NCBI GenBank assembly: GCA_964596165.1
Contig: CAZQTW010000031.1
Coordinates: 6,285 to 70,284 of the forward strand
Source of the DNA: CAYUQT01 sp964596165
GTDB lineage: Bacteria; Planctomycetota; Phycisphaerae; UBA1845; JAFGLZ01
Length of the DNA stretch: 64,000 bases
Reading direction: 5' to 3'
Shown here: positions 51,945 through 60,150 of the stretch, piece after piece
How the letters are laid out: every line of letters starts with the position of its first letter
Numbering within the stretch: position 1 is the stretch's first letter
Notes under the pieces: generated by a model
What the model was told of the DNA's origin: nothing
Seen by the model: only the letters and a program-made list of their open reading frames with translations
Database searches by the model: none
Position numbers and translations under genes: made by a program

Positions 51945-53228
51945 ATGGCTCGGATCGCCCCGTTTCGTGGCATACGATACGACGCCCGCCGGTTTCCCGA
52001 CGGCGATCTGTCGTCGGTCATCGCACCCCCCTACGACGTGCTGGGGCAGTCGGATCGAGAGCGGCTGATCGCCGGGAGCGAACGCAACATCGTCGTCATC
52101 GATTTGCCCCACATGCCGCCGGGATTCGCCGGTCCGCCGGAGTCGTACGCCGGCGCCGCCAAGACGCTGAGTACGTGGATCGCCGACGGAACCTTGATCC
52201 GCGAGAACCGGCCCGCCCTGTATGTCTACCACCAGCGCTTCAACCACGGCGGCCGGCGCGTGACGCGAAAGATGTTCTTTGCCCGATTGCGGCTTGAGCC
52301 GTTCGGAACAGGGTCGGTCTTTCCGCACGAACAGACGTTCAGCGGCCCGAAAGAAGACCGCCTCATGTTGACCCGCGCAACGCAATGCAACCTGTCGCCG
52401 ATCTTCGGACTCTACTCCGACGCCGCGAACGAGGTCTCGACCATCCTCGACATGTCCCGACGCGAGCCGACGTGCCATGGAGTACTCGAAGGCATCGAAA
52501 GCCGGATGTGGGTCGTTGACGACGCCGCGGTCATTGCACGCGTCACCAAGGCGATGGCCGACCGCGAAGTCTTCATCGCCGACGGCCACCACCGGTACGG
52601 TACGTCGCTCATGTATCGTGACGAAAGGGTCGCCAAGGAAGGACCATTTCCTGAGGAACACCCGGTCAACCACGTCCTCGTCGTCTTCTGCGCCATGGAA
52701 GACGACGGCCTGATCATCCTGCCCACGCACCGGCTGCTGGTGAACCTTTCCGCGGATCGGGTCCTGACGGCCTTGCAATCGGCTGAGGGCATCCGCGTCG
52801 AACCGACCCCGACCTCCCAAGACGCGTTGGACCCGCTCCCGCCGGGCCGGTTTCGACTCTACGACGGAAAGAAGGGCGAGGTCTGGACATTCCAGGCCGA
52901 TGTAACCTCCGTGATGGAGCGATTGGCCCCCGATCGCTCCGAGGCGTGGCGGCGGCTCGATGTCGCCGTGCTGCAGCGATACCTAATCGACGAGGTCGTG
53001 CGACCGCTCGTGCCGAGCGGGCAGGAACTGGAGATCCGATACATCAAGGACACGCAGGACGGTCGGCGGCAGGCCCGCGAGAAAGGCGGGGTCCAATTGG
53101 AGTTGCCCGCCACGTCGCTGGCGGACATGCGCGACGTCTGCCGCGCCGGCGAGCTAATGCCCCAGAAAAGCACCTACTTCTACCCCAAGCCGGCGACGGG
53201 CATCATCATCAATCCATTGAGCGAATGA
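51945..53228 (+). CDS. DUF1015 family protein
   Basis: 427 residues, ATG 51945 with AAGGAGG upstream. ARIAPFRGIRYDARRFPDGDLSSVIAPPYDVLG is the DUF1015 opening, and VFIADGHHRYGTSLMYRDE is the second family landmark, with HEQTFSGPKEDRLMLTRA between them. The biochemical role of the family is not established as far as I know. Its last 75 bases overlap an antisense gene at 53154-53606. Confidence 0.92.
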   Translation: MARIAPFRGIRYDARRFPDGDLSSVIAPPYDVLGQSDRERLIAGSERNIVVIDLPHMPPGFAGPPESYAGAAKTLSTWIADGTLIRENRPALYVYHQRFNHGGRRVTRKMFFARLRLEPFGTGSVFPHEQTFSGPKEDRLMLTRATQCNLSPIFGLYSDAANEVSTILDMSRREPTCHGVLEGIESRMWVVDDAAVIARVTKAMADREVFIADGHHRYGTSLMYRDERVAKEGPFPEEHPVNHVLVVFCAMEDDGLIILPTHRLLVNLSADRVLTALQSAEGIRVEPTPTSQDALDPLPPGRFRLYDGKKGEVWTFQADVTSVMERLAPDRSEAWRRLDVAVLQRYLIDEVVRPLVPSGQELEIRYIKDTQDGRRQAREKGGVQLELPATSLADMRDVCRAGELMPQKSTYFYPKPATGIIINPLSE

Positions 53229-53606
53229 CTCGCCTTGGGTGAATGTGCGTCCTGTGGCGCGCACGTTTGATAGAATCCTATCGATCAACTTGCCGAGGGT
53301 CCACGTGTATTGGTTTTTGCCCATCGTGTAGTCAGGCGGCAGGTGGAACGTATCTTCCAGGACGAGCCACGCCTCCGCGTTTCTCAGGTCCACGGTGGGA
53401 TCGAAGAAGAGGATCTCGCAGGGATCTTCTGGTAGGTAGACGCGGTTCGGCCAGAAGAGGTATTCCTGGATGATGCCCGACACCGTATCTCGCACCCTAA
53501 GCCTCTCGGGATCTCGGCCCCAGACCTCCAGGCAATCGGCGGTCCTCATTTCAAGCTGCTTGCGGATATGTCGGATGGTTCGCGCACCCGGACCAAGCGG
53601 CGGCAC
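53154..53606 (-). CDS. Hypothetical protein, antisense-overlapping DUF1015
   Basis: 150 residues from GTG 53606; an ATG at 53549 would give 131. No SD site supports either. The middle (SGIIQEYLFWPNRVYLPEDPCEILFFDPTVDLRNAEAWLVLEDTFHLPPDY, in pieces) looks like real protein with many aromatic residues, and no family is recognised. Its 3' end overlaps the DUF1015 gene tail to tail by 75 bases. Confidence 0.5.
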   Translation of the reverse strand: MPPLGPGARTIRHIRKQLEMRTADCLEVWGRDPERLRVRDTVSGIIQEYLFWPNRVYLPEDPCEILFFDPTVDLRNAEAWLVLEDTFHLPPDYTMGKNQYTWTLGKLIDRILSNVRATGRTFTQGESFAQWIDDDARRRLGVEVGAFLGH

Positions 53607-53735
53607 AAGGAGGTCTAGAATTCACTCGACCGCACTTGCGCGGCTGAACCACTCGGGCCAATGGAGCGGATCCAATGTCATTGCACGGCCTCGGCCGGAA
53701 GAGGTGGGTTCCATAACGTCAGGTATCTTGTGGGC

Positions 53736-54140
53736 CTACCAAACCACTGGCACCAATTCGCTTGACTGTATCGACTGGTCGGCGGTGAGGATAGCGACGG
53801 GCTCGCCCAGCGCGGCAAGCTCCAGTGCGGTGGCCACGATCAGGCGATCGTGCATTTCCATGTCGCCTCGGATCGTAAGGTAGCGATCAAACACCTCACG
53901 ATTGAAGAGCACAATGCTTATCCGCGGATCGGCGTCCACATCGGCCAGCAAGTCGGCAACCGAAGGGATGGAGGACCGGCCATGTTCCACTATCCAGCAC
54001 GCCTCAGCCAAAACAATGATTGGAAGGAACAGCGCGGTTTCAGGGTCCTTCATGATCCCGCGTGCGCGGTCTTCAAGGCGAGGATTGCCCTCCAAGTGCC
54101 AGACCAGTGCGTGCGTGTCTACTACGTACTTAGCCGACAT
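53736..54140 (-). CDS. PIN-domain toxin (VapC-like), second
   Basis: 134 residues from ATG 54140, which overlaps the antitoxin stop by 11 bases; ATGs at 54158 and 54170 are possible. PIN motifs YVVDTHALVWHLEG (D), IIVLAEACWIVEHG (E) and GDMEMHDRLIVATALELA (D, with the DRLIVATA block) are intact. Likely a Mg2+-dependent RNase toxin. Confidence 0.9.
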   Translation of the reverse strand: MSAKYVVDTHALVWHLEGNPRLEDRARGIMKDPETALFLPIIVLAEACWIVEHGRSSIPSVADLLADVDADPRISIVLFNREVFDRYLTIRGDMEMHDRLIVATALELAALGEPVAILTADQSIQSSELVPVVW

Positions 54141-54360
54141 CGCTCTCGTCTTCACCATGCCACTCTGCAATCTTGAAATCCTCTTCTGTGGACATGCGCC
54201 CCATGTTCTTGTACTTGCCCCATTGGAGGTACTTGGGTTCGGTGGGGCCTCGACGATCCTGGATGAGGATGACGCGGACAGGGCCCTCTTGGATTCCTGT
54301 CGGTTGCTCGAGGAGCTCGATCATGCCCTTCTTGTAGATGCCCGCAATACCCGCCGGCAT
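54130..54360 (-). CDS. DUF104/AF2212-like antitoxin
   Basis: 76 residues from ATG 54360, chosen because GGAGG is eight bases upstream. The N-terminus GIYKKGMIELLEQPTGIQEGPVRVILIQ matches the DUF104 (AF2212-like) pattern of small beta-rich antitoxins that pair with PIN toxins. The C-terminal half is charged (STEEDFKIAEWHGEDESDVG) and likely binds the toxin. Overlap with the toxin gene shows translational coupling. Confidence 0.8.
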   Translation of the reverse strand: MPAGIAGIYKKGMIELLEQPTGIQEGPVRVILIQDRRGPTEPKYLQWGKYKNMGRMSTEEDFKIAEWHGEDESDVG

Positions 54361-54447
54361 GGCCATACCTCCGGGCCAATCGATCAGGATAGGCCTCGTA
54401 AGATTCTCAAGCTATCCGATTATAGCATGAAAGCCTCTTCTGCGGCG

Positions 54448-56739
54448 CTACCAGCCAATCGCCACTTCCGTAGGTGCCGGGCCGCCCCCGTGCTGGACCA
54501 GGGCCGTCTTGCTGCCCGCGTCCCATTCGACCTTATCGCACGGTTTGCCGGCCACGGTGACCGACTTGGGCTCCGCCGGGAGGAGCAGCCGGGTGCTGAT
54601 CTGGACCCCATCGATTCCGGTGGTTGTATAGCGGAGGCCGCTGGGGGCAGGTATCCAGGACTCGATCCTCCCGGCTGAGGCCAGGGCGAGCGGAGGCTGG
54701 CCGACCACCGCGTCCAGATCCAGTAGGAATGCCTGTTTGCCCGGGCTGATGACGACCTCGGCTCGAACCGGCAAGGCGGCGTTGAAGAGGTCGACGAACC
54801 GCCCCGTCAATCGCAGAGCGTCGTTGCTGACCGATTCGTCGATACACGCGGCGATGACATACGGGCCGCGTCGGAGCACCAAATTGTTATTATCTACGCA
54901 TTTAGAACGTTCGCCGATGGCAAGGCGGACCTTTTCTGTTAAGATTTTAACGTTATCCGCAGACCGACTGAAGAACGCCGGATGCTTCCGGGAGATAATC
55001 ACAAGCCCTTTGCCGCACTTGTGTTGCCCCTCTTCAGCTTGCCGGGGCAGTCCCAGCGATTCGAACAGGTGTTCGCTGGGGGCACCGTACGTCCGTGGGG
55101 GTCTGTTCCACCACTCGCGGACCCGGTTGAACGGGTCGGTGTCGGCTCCGACGTAGATGAGGGAGCCGCCCGCCTGGACCCACTGGGCCAGGGCCCAATG
55201 GACCGTCGGCGTCAGCGGCTTCATGTATTCGTAGCTTAGCAGAAGGACCTTGTATCCGTCGAGGTAGCCGGGGAATCGGGCAATGTTGTCGAGCTGCACC
55301 GGACGGACGGGAATCCCCCGCTTGAGCAACGGCAACGCCAGCCCGTAGAACGCCGACCACTGATGGACCTCGGCCGACGTCGCGCGGGTGGGGTCGTTCT
55401 TGTCCGGCGCAACGCCCTCCTTGAACGCCGGATTCGCCCGCTGGAACATCCCCGAATCGGCCAGCAGGATGCCGACGCCCTCGGTCGTCTCCTGCCAGCG
55501 GACCTGCTCCTGCTTCATGTCGCGAAGCTGGTTGAAGACGATCCCCAGAATTGTCGCGTAGTCCGGCGGAATGGGCTTGGCATCTTTGCTTCCATGCGGA
55601 AATCGGCCGTTAAACACACGGTTGGGCCACGGGCAGACCTCGTAGTACCACACCTCGGGATGGAGCAGCGAGGCGACCAACGTACACAGATAGTTTCGCC
55701 GATAGTCGTCCCAATCGTGGCGCGGGTTGTCCTCGACCGGGTCGTGCAGGTACCACATCCGCCGGTCGGTACCGCGGACCAGTTCCTGCATGATGCCGTA
55801 TTCCAGGAACGCCGTCTCGAACGTCCGTTCCTTGTGCACGCCCTGGTAGACATTGGGCGTTCGGGCGGTGCCCGTCCAGATCTGGGCGATGTAGCCGTCG
55901 ATGCCCGGCAGGTCGATCAGCGACGACTCGGGGCTCACGATCCGCCACTGCGTGTAGTTGATCAGGCTGTGTGTCGGGACGTAGAACCGCACCGGCCGGC
56001 CGTGCGTGGCCAGCGCGTATTCCTTCATCGCCGAGCAAAGCCGGTTGAGCGCCCGCTGGTAGAGGTAGTACTTGAGCTTGCTGGCGCGATACTGGGCGTC
56101 GCAACTGCTGTCGGGCCGCTGCCACGGCTCGTTGTAGTAGATCTGCCATTCGCGCTTGAACGCCTCGCTGTAGCCGCCGTCGGCCCAGAACTCCGGCTCT
56201 TCGAGATGGATCGCCACCGCGCCGGCGTCGATCGCACGCTTGATGCCGGCTTGGAGGTAGTCGCTGAACGAAACCGCCGGGACCATGTAGGGCACCGTCG
56301 GCCCGTGGTTGATCGGCTTGCCCGCCGCGTTGACCTGGCCTTCGTCCCAGTGCTTACGACCGTCGAACTTGCCGTCGAGGTAATCCTGGTAACCGCCCCA
56401 GGCGACGCCGGTCATGATCTGCGGGACATACCCGGCCTGGGTCCAGCGTTTGAGCCGATCACCAATGCCCGCGTCGACGCCGTAGGCCATCACAAAGTCG
56501 GTCCGCAAGTCGTATGTCGGCCCGTACGGCGCCGCTTCCTGAAAGCCGGTCCGCTCGAGCGAGCGGTCGGTGATGAGCATGGGCCGGGTTCGCGTGCCTG
56601 TCGAGCCGGCCGTTGCAGCAGAATCGGCCTCCTCCGCCCAAAGGTTCGTCCTCCCTGTCCCTGAAGCGACCGAGATCATTATCAGGTTGGCCAACCATCT
56701 GCTTGCGGTCATTGCGCGTCGCGCCTCCGAATGCTCCAT
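54448..56739 (-). CDS. Large exported glycosidase-like protein (GH-A/GH42-like)
   Basis: 763 residues from ATG 56739 (ATG 56712 possible). Signal-like N-terminus (RWLANLIMISVASG ... LWAEE). The first 400 residues look like a TIM barrel: DAGAVAIHLEEPEFWADGGYSEAFKREW, VRFYVPTHSLINYTQWRI, LPGIDGYIAQIWTG, MWYLHDPVEDNPRHDW, PEVWYYEVCPWPNR. Glu in HLEEPEF and YYEVCPW are candidate acids. Then a Rossmann-like GATase segment (GYKVLLLSYEYMKPLTPTVHWALAQWVQAGGSLIYVG, in parts) as in the trimerisation domain of GH42 beta-galactosidases, and a beta C-terminus. Substrate unknown. Confidence 0.75.
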   Translation of the reverse strand: MEHSEARRAMTASRWLANLIMISVASGTGRTNLWAEEADSAATAGSTGTRTRPMLITDRSLERTGFQEAAPYGPTYDLRTDFVMAYGVDAGIGDRLKRWTQAGYVPQIMTGVAWGGYQDYLDGKFDGRKHWDEGQVNAAGKPINHGPTVPYMVPAVSFSDYLQAGIKRAIDAGAVAIHLEEPEFWADGGYSEAFKREWQIYYNEPWQRPDSSCDAQYRASKLKYYLYQRALNRLCSAMKEYALATHGRPVRFYVPTHSLINYTQWRIVSPESSLIDLPGIDGYIAQIWTGTARTPNVYQGVHKERTFETAFLEYGIMQELVRGTDRRMWYLHDPVEDNPRHDWDDYRRNYLCTLVASLLHPEVWYYEVCPWPNRVFNGRFPHGSKDAKPIPPDYATILGIVFNQLRDMKQEQVRWQETTEGVGILLADSGMFQRANPAFKEGVAPDKNDPTRATSAEVHQWSAFYGLALPLLKRGIPVRPVQLDNIARFPGYLDGYKVLLLSYEYMKPLTPTVHWALAQWVQAGGSLIYVGADTDPFNRVREWWNRPPRTYGAPSEHLFESLGLPRQAEEGQHKCGKGLVIISRKHPAFFSRSADNVKILTEKVRLAIGERSKCVDNNNLVLRRGPYVIAACIDESVSNDALRLTGRFVDLFNAALPVRAEVVISPGKQAFLLDLDAVVGQPPLALASAGRIESWIPAPSGLRYTTTGIDGVQISTRLLLPAEPKSVTVAGKPCDKVEWDAGSKTALVQHGGGPAPTEVAIGW

Positions 56740-56994
56740 GCCTCACCGGAATCCGGCCGATCCCCTTTGACGATCAAGAGGCATCCCCCCAAGAGCAGGG
56801 CCTTATCATAGCCGAAACCCCGCCGCAGTGGAGCCGCCCGGGCTCCCGTGGCTTCGCCGGACAAAACCCGGGCCAATTTACGGATAGCCAACGACCAATG
56901 CGCCGGGTACGATGCTCCGAGTGTTGGAGGCGCATCTTCGACCCGTGTGTGAGGTCAAGACGCCTCGAAAGCGGCCATAAAGGCGCGACCGATC

Positions 56995-57588
56995 ATGGCC
57001 AAGTACTTCGCCCATCCCACAAGCATCGTCGATCAACCCGTCGACATCGGAGACGACACCAAGATCTGGCACTTCTGCCACATTTCGGCCGGCGTGGTCA
57101 TCGGCCGCGGGTGTTCGTTCGGCCAGAATTGCTTCGTCGCCCCCGGCGTGCGGATCGGTCACAACGTGAAGGTCCAGAACAACGTGTCGATCTACGACGG
57201 CGTCGAACTCGAAGACGACGTCTTCTGCGGGCCAAGCATGGTCTTCACGAACGTGTTGAACCCGCGGAGCGCAGTGTCACGTAAGCACGAATATCGCAAA
57301 ACCTTCGTCCGACGGGGCGCCACGATCGGCGCGAACGCCACGATCATCTGCGGTCACACCATCGGTCAATACGCCATGATCGGCGCCGGGGCCGTCGTAT
57401 CGCACGATGTGCCCGATTTCGCCCTGGTGGTGGGCGTTCCCGGCCGCATCGTCGGTTGGATGAGTCGCAACGGCCGGCGTCTGACGTTCGACGGTGCCGG
57501 TGTCGCGGTTTGTCCGGCCACCGGTGAGCGGTACCGCAAGTCGGCCGATGGAAGGGTCACGCTGGAAGAAGGGCACCGATCGGACTGA
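56995..57588 (+). CDS. wbpD: Left-handed beta-helix N-acetyltransferase (WbpD/WlbB-like)
   Basis: 197 residues rich in hexapeptide repeats (IGDDTKIWHFCHISAG, IGRGCSFGQNCFVAPG, IGHNVKVQNNVSIYDG, IGANATIICGHTIG). The sequence closely resembles WbpD/WlbB, which acetylates UDP-2-acetamido-3-amino-glucuronate on the route to UDP-2,3-diacetamido-uronic acids. The neighbouring aminotransferase makes exactly the amine this enzyme would acetylate. The dehydrogenase partners (WbpA, WbpB) are not in the window. Confidence 0.87.
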   Translation: MAKYFAHPTSIVDQPVDIGDDTKIWHFCHISAGVVIGRGCSFGQNCFVAPGVRIGHNVKVQNNVSIYDGVELEDDVFCGPSMVFTNVLNPRSAVSRKHEYRKTFVRRGATIGANATIICGHTIGQYAMIGAGAVVSHDVPDFALVVGVPGRIVGWMSRNGRRLTFDGAGVAVCPATGERYRKSADGRVTLEEGHRSD

Positions 57589-57630
57589 TCGGCGATTCGA
57601 TCGGCAATCGACAAGGAGGTTCTTCGGAAT

Positions 57631-58749
57631 ATGACGTCGCCCGTCTCACACGTTCCACTGCTCGACTTGAAGGCGCAATACGCGACCATCCGGGACGAAG
57701 TACGGAAGGTCATCGACGAGGTCTGCGACAGCCAGGTCTTCATCCTCGGGCCCAAGGTGGCCGAATTCGAGAAGCAAATCGCCGACTACTGCGGCGTTCG
57801 CCATGCCGTCGGTCTGACCAGCGGCAGCGACGCCCTCCTCGTGGCGCTGATGGCGGCGGGCGTCGGCCCGGGTGATGAGGTGGTCACGACCCCCTTTACG
57901 TTCTTTGCCACGGCCGGTTGCGTCGCCCGCCTAGGGGCCAAGCCGGTGTTCGTCGACATCGAACCGGAATCGTTCAACATCCGGCCCGACCTGATCGAAC
58001 GGGCCATCACAAAGCGCACCAAGGCGATCATACCCGTGGACCTTTTCGGGCAGTTGGCGGAACTGGAAACGATCGCGGCAATCGCGGCCAAACACGGACT
58101 GACTTTGATTGAAGATGCAGCCCAAAGCATCGGGGCGAGCCGGAACGGCCGAAAGGCCGGTCAGTTCGGCGGGATGTGCTGCTTCAGTTTCTTCCCGTCC
58201 AAGAACCTCGGGGCGTTCGGCGACGCGGGCATGATCGTCACCGACGATGCCGACCTCGCCGAGAAATGCACCATCCTCCGCGGCCACGGCGCCAAGCCCA
58301 AGTACTATCACAAGATCATCGGAGGGAACTTCCGCCTGGACGCCCTGCAGGCGGCCATTCTCAGCGTCAAACTCAAGTACCTCGACGGCTGGAGCGCCGC
58401 TCGAAGACGCAATGCGGAGCGGTACGGTGAACTGCTCGCGGGATGCAGCGTAGTGCTGCCGAAGGTCCGCCCGGGAAACGTCTCGATCTTCAACCAGTAC
58501 ACGATCCGTGCCGGCGACCGGCGCGACGCCTTGCGCGACCATCTCCAGCAGAAGAAAATCGGTTGCGAGATCTATTACCCGCTGCCGCTGCACGTGCAGG
58601 AGTGCTTCGCGTACTTGGGCGGCAAGCCAGGTGACTGCCCGGCCGCCGAAAAGGCCGCCCAGGAAGTCCTCTCGATTCCGGTCTACCCGGAACTCACGAT
58701 CGAACAACAGCGGTACGTCGCGAACGCCATCCGCGACGTGTGCGGCTAG
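57631..58749 (+). CDS. wbpE: DegT/DnrJ/EryC1 aminotransferase (WbpE-like)
   Basis: 372 residues, AAGGAGG upstream. PLP-binding Lys in SFFPSKNLGAFGDAG, cofactor Asp/Gln in LIEDAAQSIGA, and the substrate-side ANYFNQYTIR region reads FNQYTIR. A sugar aminotransferase, PLP-dependent, using glutamate as donor. Placed directly after the acetyltransferase, it fits WbpE, which aminates C3 of a UDP-3-keto-uronic acid sugar. The enzymes for the preceding steps and for polymer assembly are elsewhere. Confidence 0.9.
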   Translation: MTSPVSHVPLLDLKAQYATIRDEVRKVIDEVCDSQVFILGPKVAEFEKQIADYCGVRHAVGLTSGSDALLVALMAAGVGPGDEVVTTPFTFFATAGCVARLGAKPVFVDIEPESFNIRPDLIERAITKRTKAIIPVDLFGQLAELETIAAIAAKHGLTLIEDAAQSIGASRNGRKAGQFGGMCCFSFFPSKNLGAFGDAGMIVTDDADLAEKCTILRGHGAKPKYYHKIIGGNFRLDALQAAILSVKLKYLDGWSAARRRNAERYGELLAGCSVVLPKVRPGNVSIFNQYTIRAGDRRDALRDHLQQKKIGCEIYYPLPLHVQECFAYLGGKPGDCPAAEKAAQEVLSIPVYPELTIEQQRYVANAIRDVCG

Positions 58750-58899
58750 ACGAACTCGGCTGAAGGTTTCTCTTGGACGGCCTCCTCACCTTGTGCATGC
58801 GGCCGATGCGGGTTAACCTGAACCACTGACCTGGCGGGGCTCGGATAGCAAGCCCCCTGTCTTGATTCCGCTACCCACGGGAGGTTGTCTCAGCACGTC

Positions 58900-60150
58900 A
58901 TGCTTCACCGTTCGACTTGTTCTTGCCGGTTCGCAAGAGTCGCATTGTTGCCGGGGCTGTTGGCTTACGTGGTGGGGTGCAACGGGCAACAGTCCACCGG
59001 ACACACGCCAGACGCCGTCGCCCCGGTTCCCGTCCTGGTGGCAACGGTAGTTCAGGCCGATGTTCCCGTCCGCGTCCGGACCATTGGATGGGTGGAGGGT
59101 TATGCCACGGTGACGGTCAAGGCACGCGTCGATGGCCAATTGACGGGCATCCACTTCGCCAAAGGTCAGGACGTCAAGGTGGGTGACCTGCTGTTCACGA
59201 TCGATCCGCGCCCGTTCGAGGCGGCGGTCCGCCTGGCCGAGGCCAACCTCGCACGCGATAAGGCGCTGGCCGCCGATGCGGAGAAAGACGCTCGTTGGAA
59301 GGAGGATCTCTACAAGCAGGGCACCGCCGCCCAGCGCGAGGCCGATCAGAGCCGTGCGAACGCCGAGTCACTCAAGGCAACCGTGCAGGCCGATCAGGCG
59401 GCGCTCGATACGGCCAAGTTGAATCTCCAATACTGCACGATTCGTTCGCCGCTCAACGGTCGCGCCGGCGATCACCTGGTCGACGTCGGCAACATGGTCA
59501 AGGCCAACGAGACGTCGCTGGTGGTCATCGATCAGATTGAACCGATCTACGTCGCGTTCTCGGTACCTGAGATGCACTTGGCGGCCATCAAGACCCATAT
59601 GGCCAGGGAACAGCTTCGGGTGGAGGCGGTGATCCCCGGCGATGAGGAAAGGGTCGAACGCGGTGTCCTAACGTTCCTCGACAACAAGGTCGACGTCGCC
59701 ACGGGCACCATTCGACTGAAGGCGACGTTCGAGAATACGAATCATCGCCTCTGGCCGGGCCAGTACGTCAACGTGACGCTGGTGCTGGTCATGGAGCGGA
59801 ATGTCTTGGTGGTACCGACGGAAGCGGTTCAGATCGGTCAGAAAGGCCAGTTCGTGTTCGTCTTGAAACCCGACCAGACGGTCGAGTACCGCGATGTCAC
59901 CGTCGGCCGAACCGTCGACAACCGCACGGTCATCCCCCAGGGCCTCAAGGCGGGCGAAACGGTCGTCACGGACGGTCAACTGCGACTGGTTCCCGGCGCT
60001 AAGGCGGTGCCGAAGGAAAGACTGGCGGCCGGAAGCCCCACACACGTTCAGTCGTCGGCATCGAGCGCCGCGGCGAAGCCGTCGGGATCGAAGATGCCTT
60101 CAACAACACCCTCGGGATCTCAGCCCGTTTCGAACGAGACGAGAAGATGA
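58900..60150 (+). CDS. RND efflux periplasmic adaptor (membrane fusion protein)
   Basis: 416 residues from ATG 58900 (TTG 58885 possible). Lipoprotein signal RVALLPGLLAYVVGC. Biotinyl-lipoyl motif IGWVEGYATVTVKARVDGQLTGIHFAKGQDVKVGDLLFTIDPRPFEAAV, an alpha-hairpin with heptads (AEANLARDKALAADAEKD ... DQAALDTAKLNLQYC), then GDHLVDVGNMVKAN and the beta-barrel VEAVIPGDEERVERGVLTFLDNKVDVATGTIRLKATF. The C-terminal tail is Ser/Pro rich. Stop overlaps the pump start by four bases. Confidence 0.94.
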   Translation: MLHRSTCSCRFARVALLPGLLAYVVGCNGQQSTGHTPDAVAPVPVLVATVVQADVPVRVRTIGWVEGYATVTVKARVDGQLTGIHFAKGQDVKVGDLLFTIDPRPFEAAVRLAEANLARDKALAADAEKDARWKEDLYKQGTAAQREADQSRANAESLKATVQADQAALDTAKLNLQYCTIRSPLNGRAGDHLVDVGNMVKANETSLVVIDQIEPIYVAFSVPEMHLAAIKTHMAREQLRVEAVIPGDEERVERGVLTFLDNKVDVATGTIRLKATFENTNHRLWPGQYVNVTLVLVMERNVLVVPTEAVQIGQKGQFVFVLKPDQTVEYRDVTVGRTVDNRTVIPQGLKAGETVVTDGQLRLVPGAKAVPKERLAAGSPTHVQSSASSAAAKPSGSKMPSTTPSGSQPVSNETRR

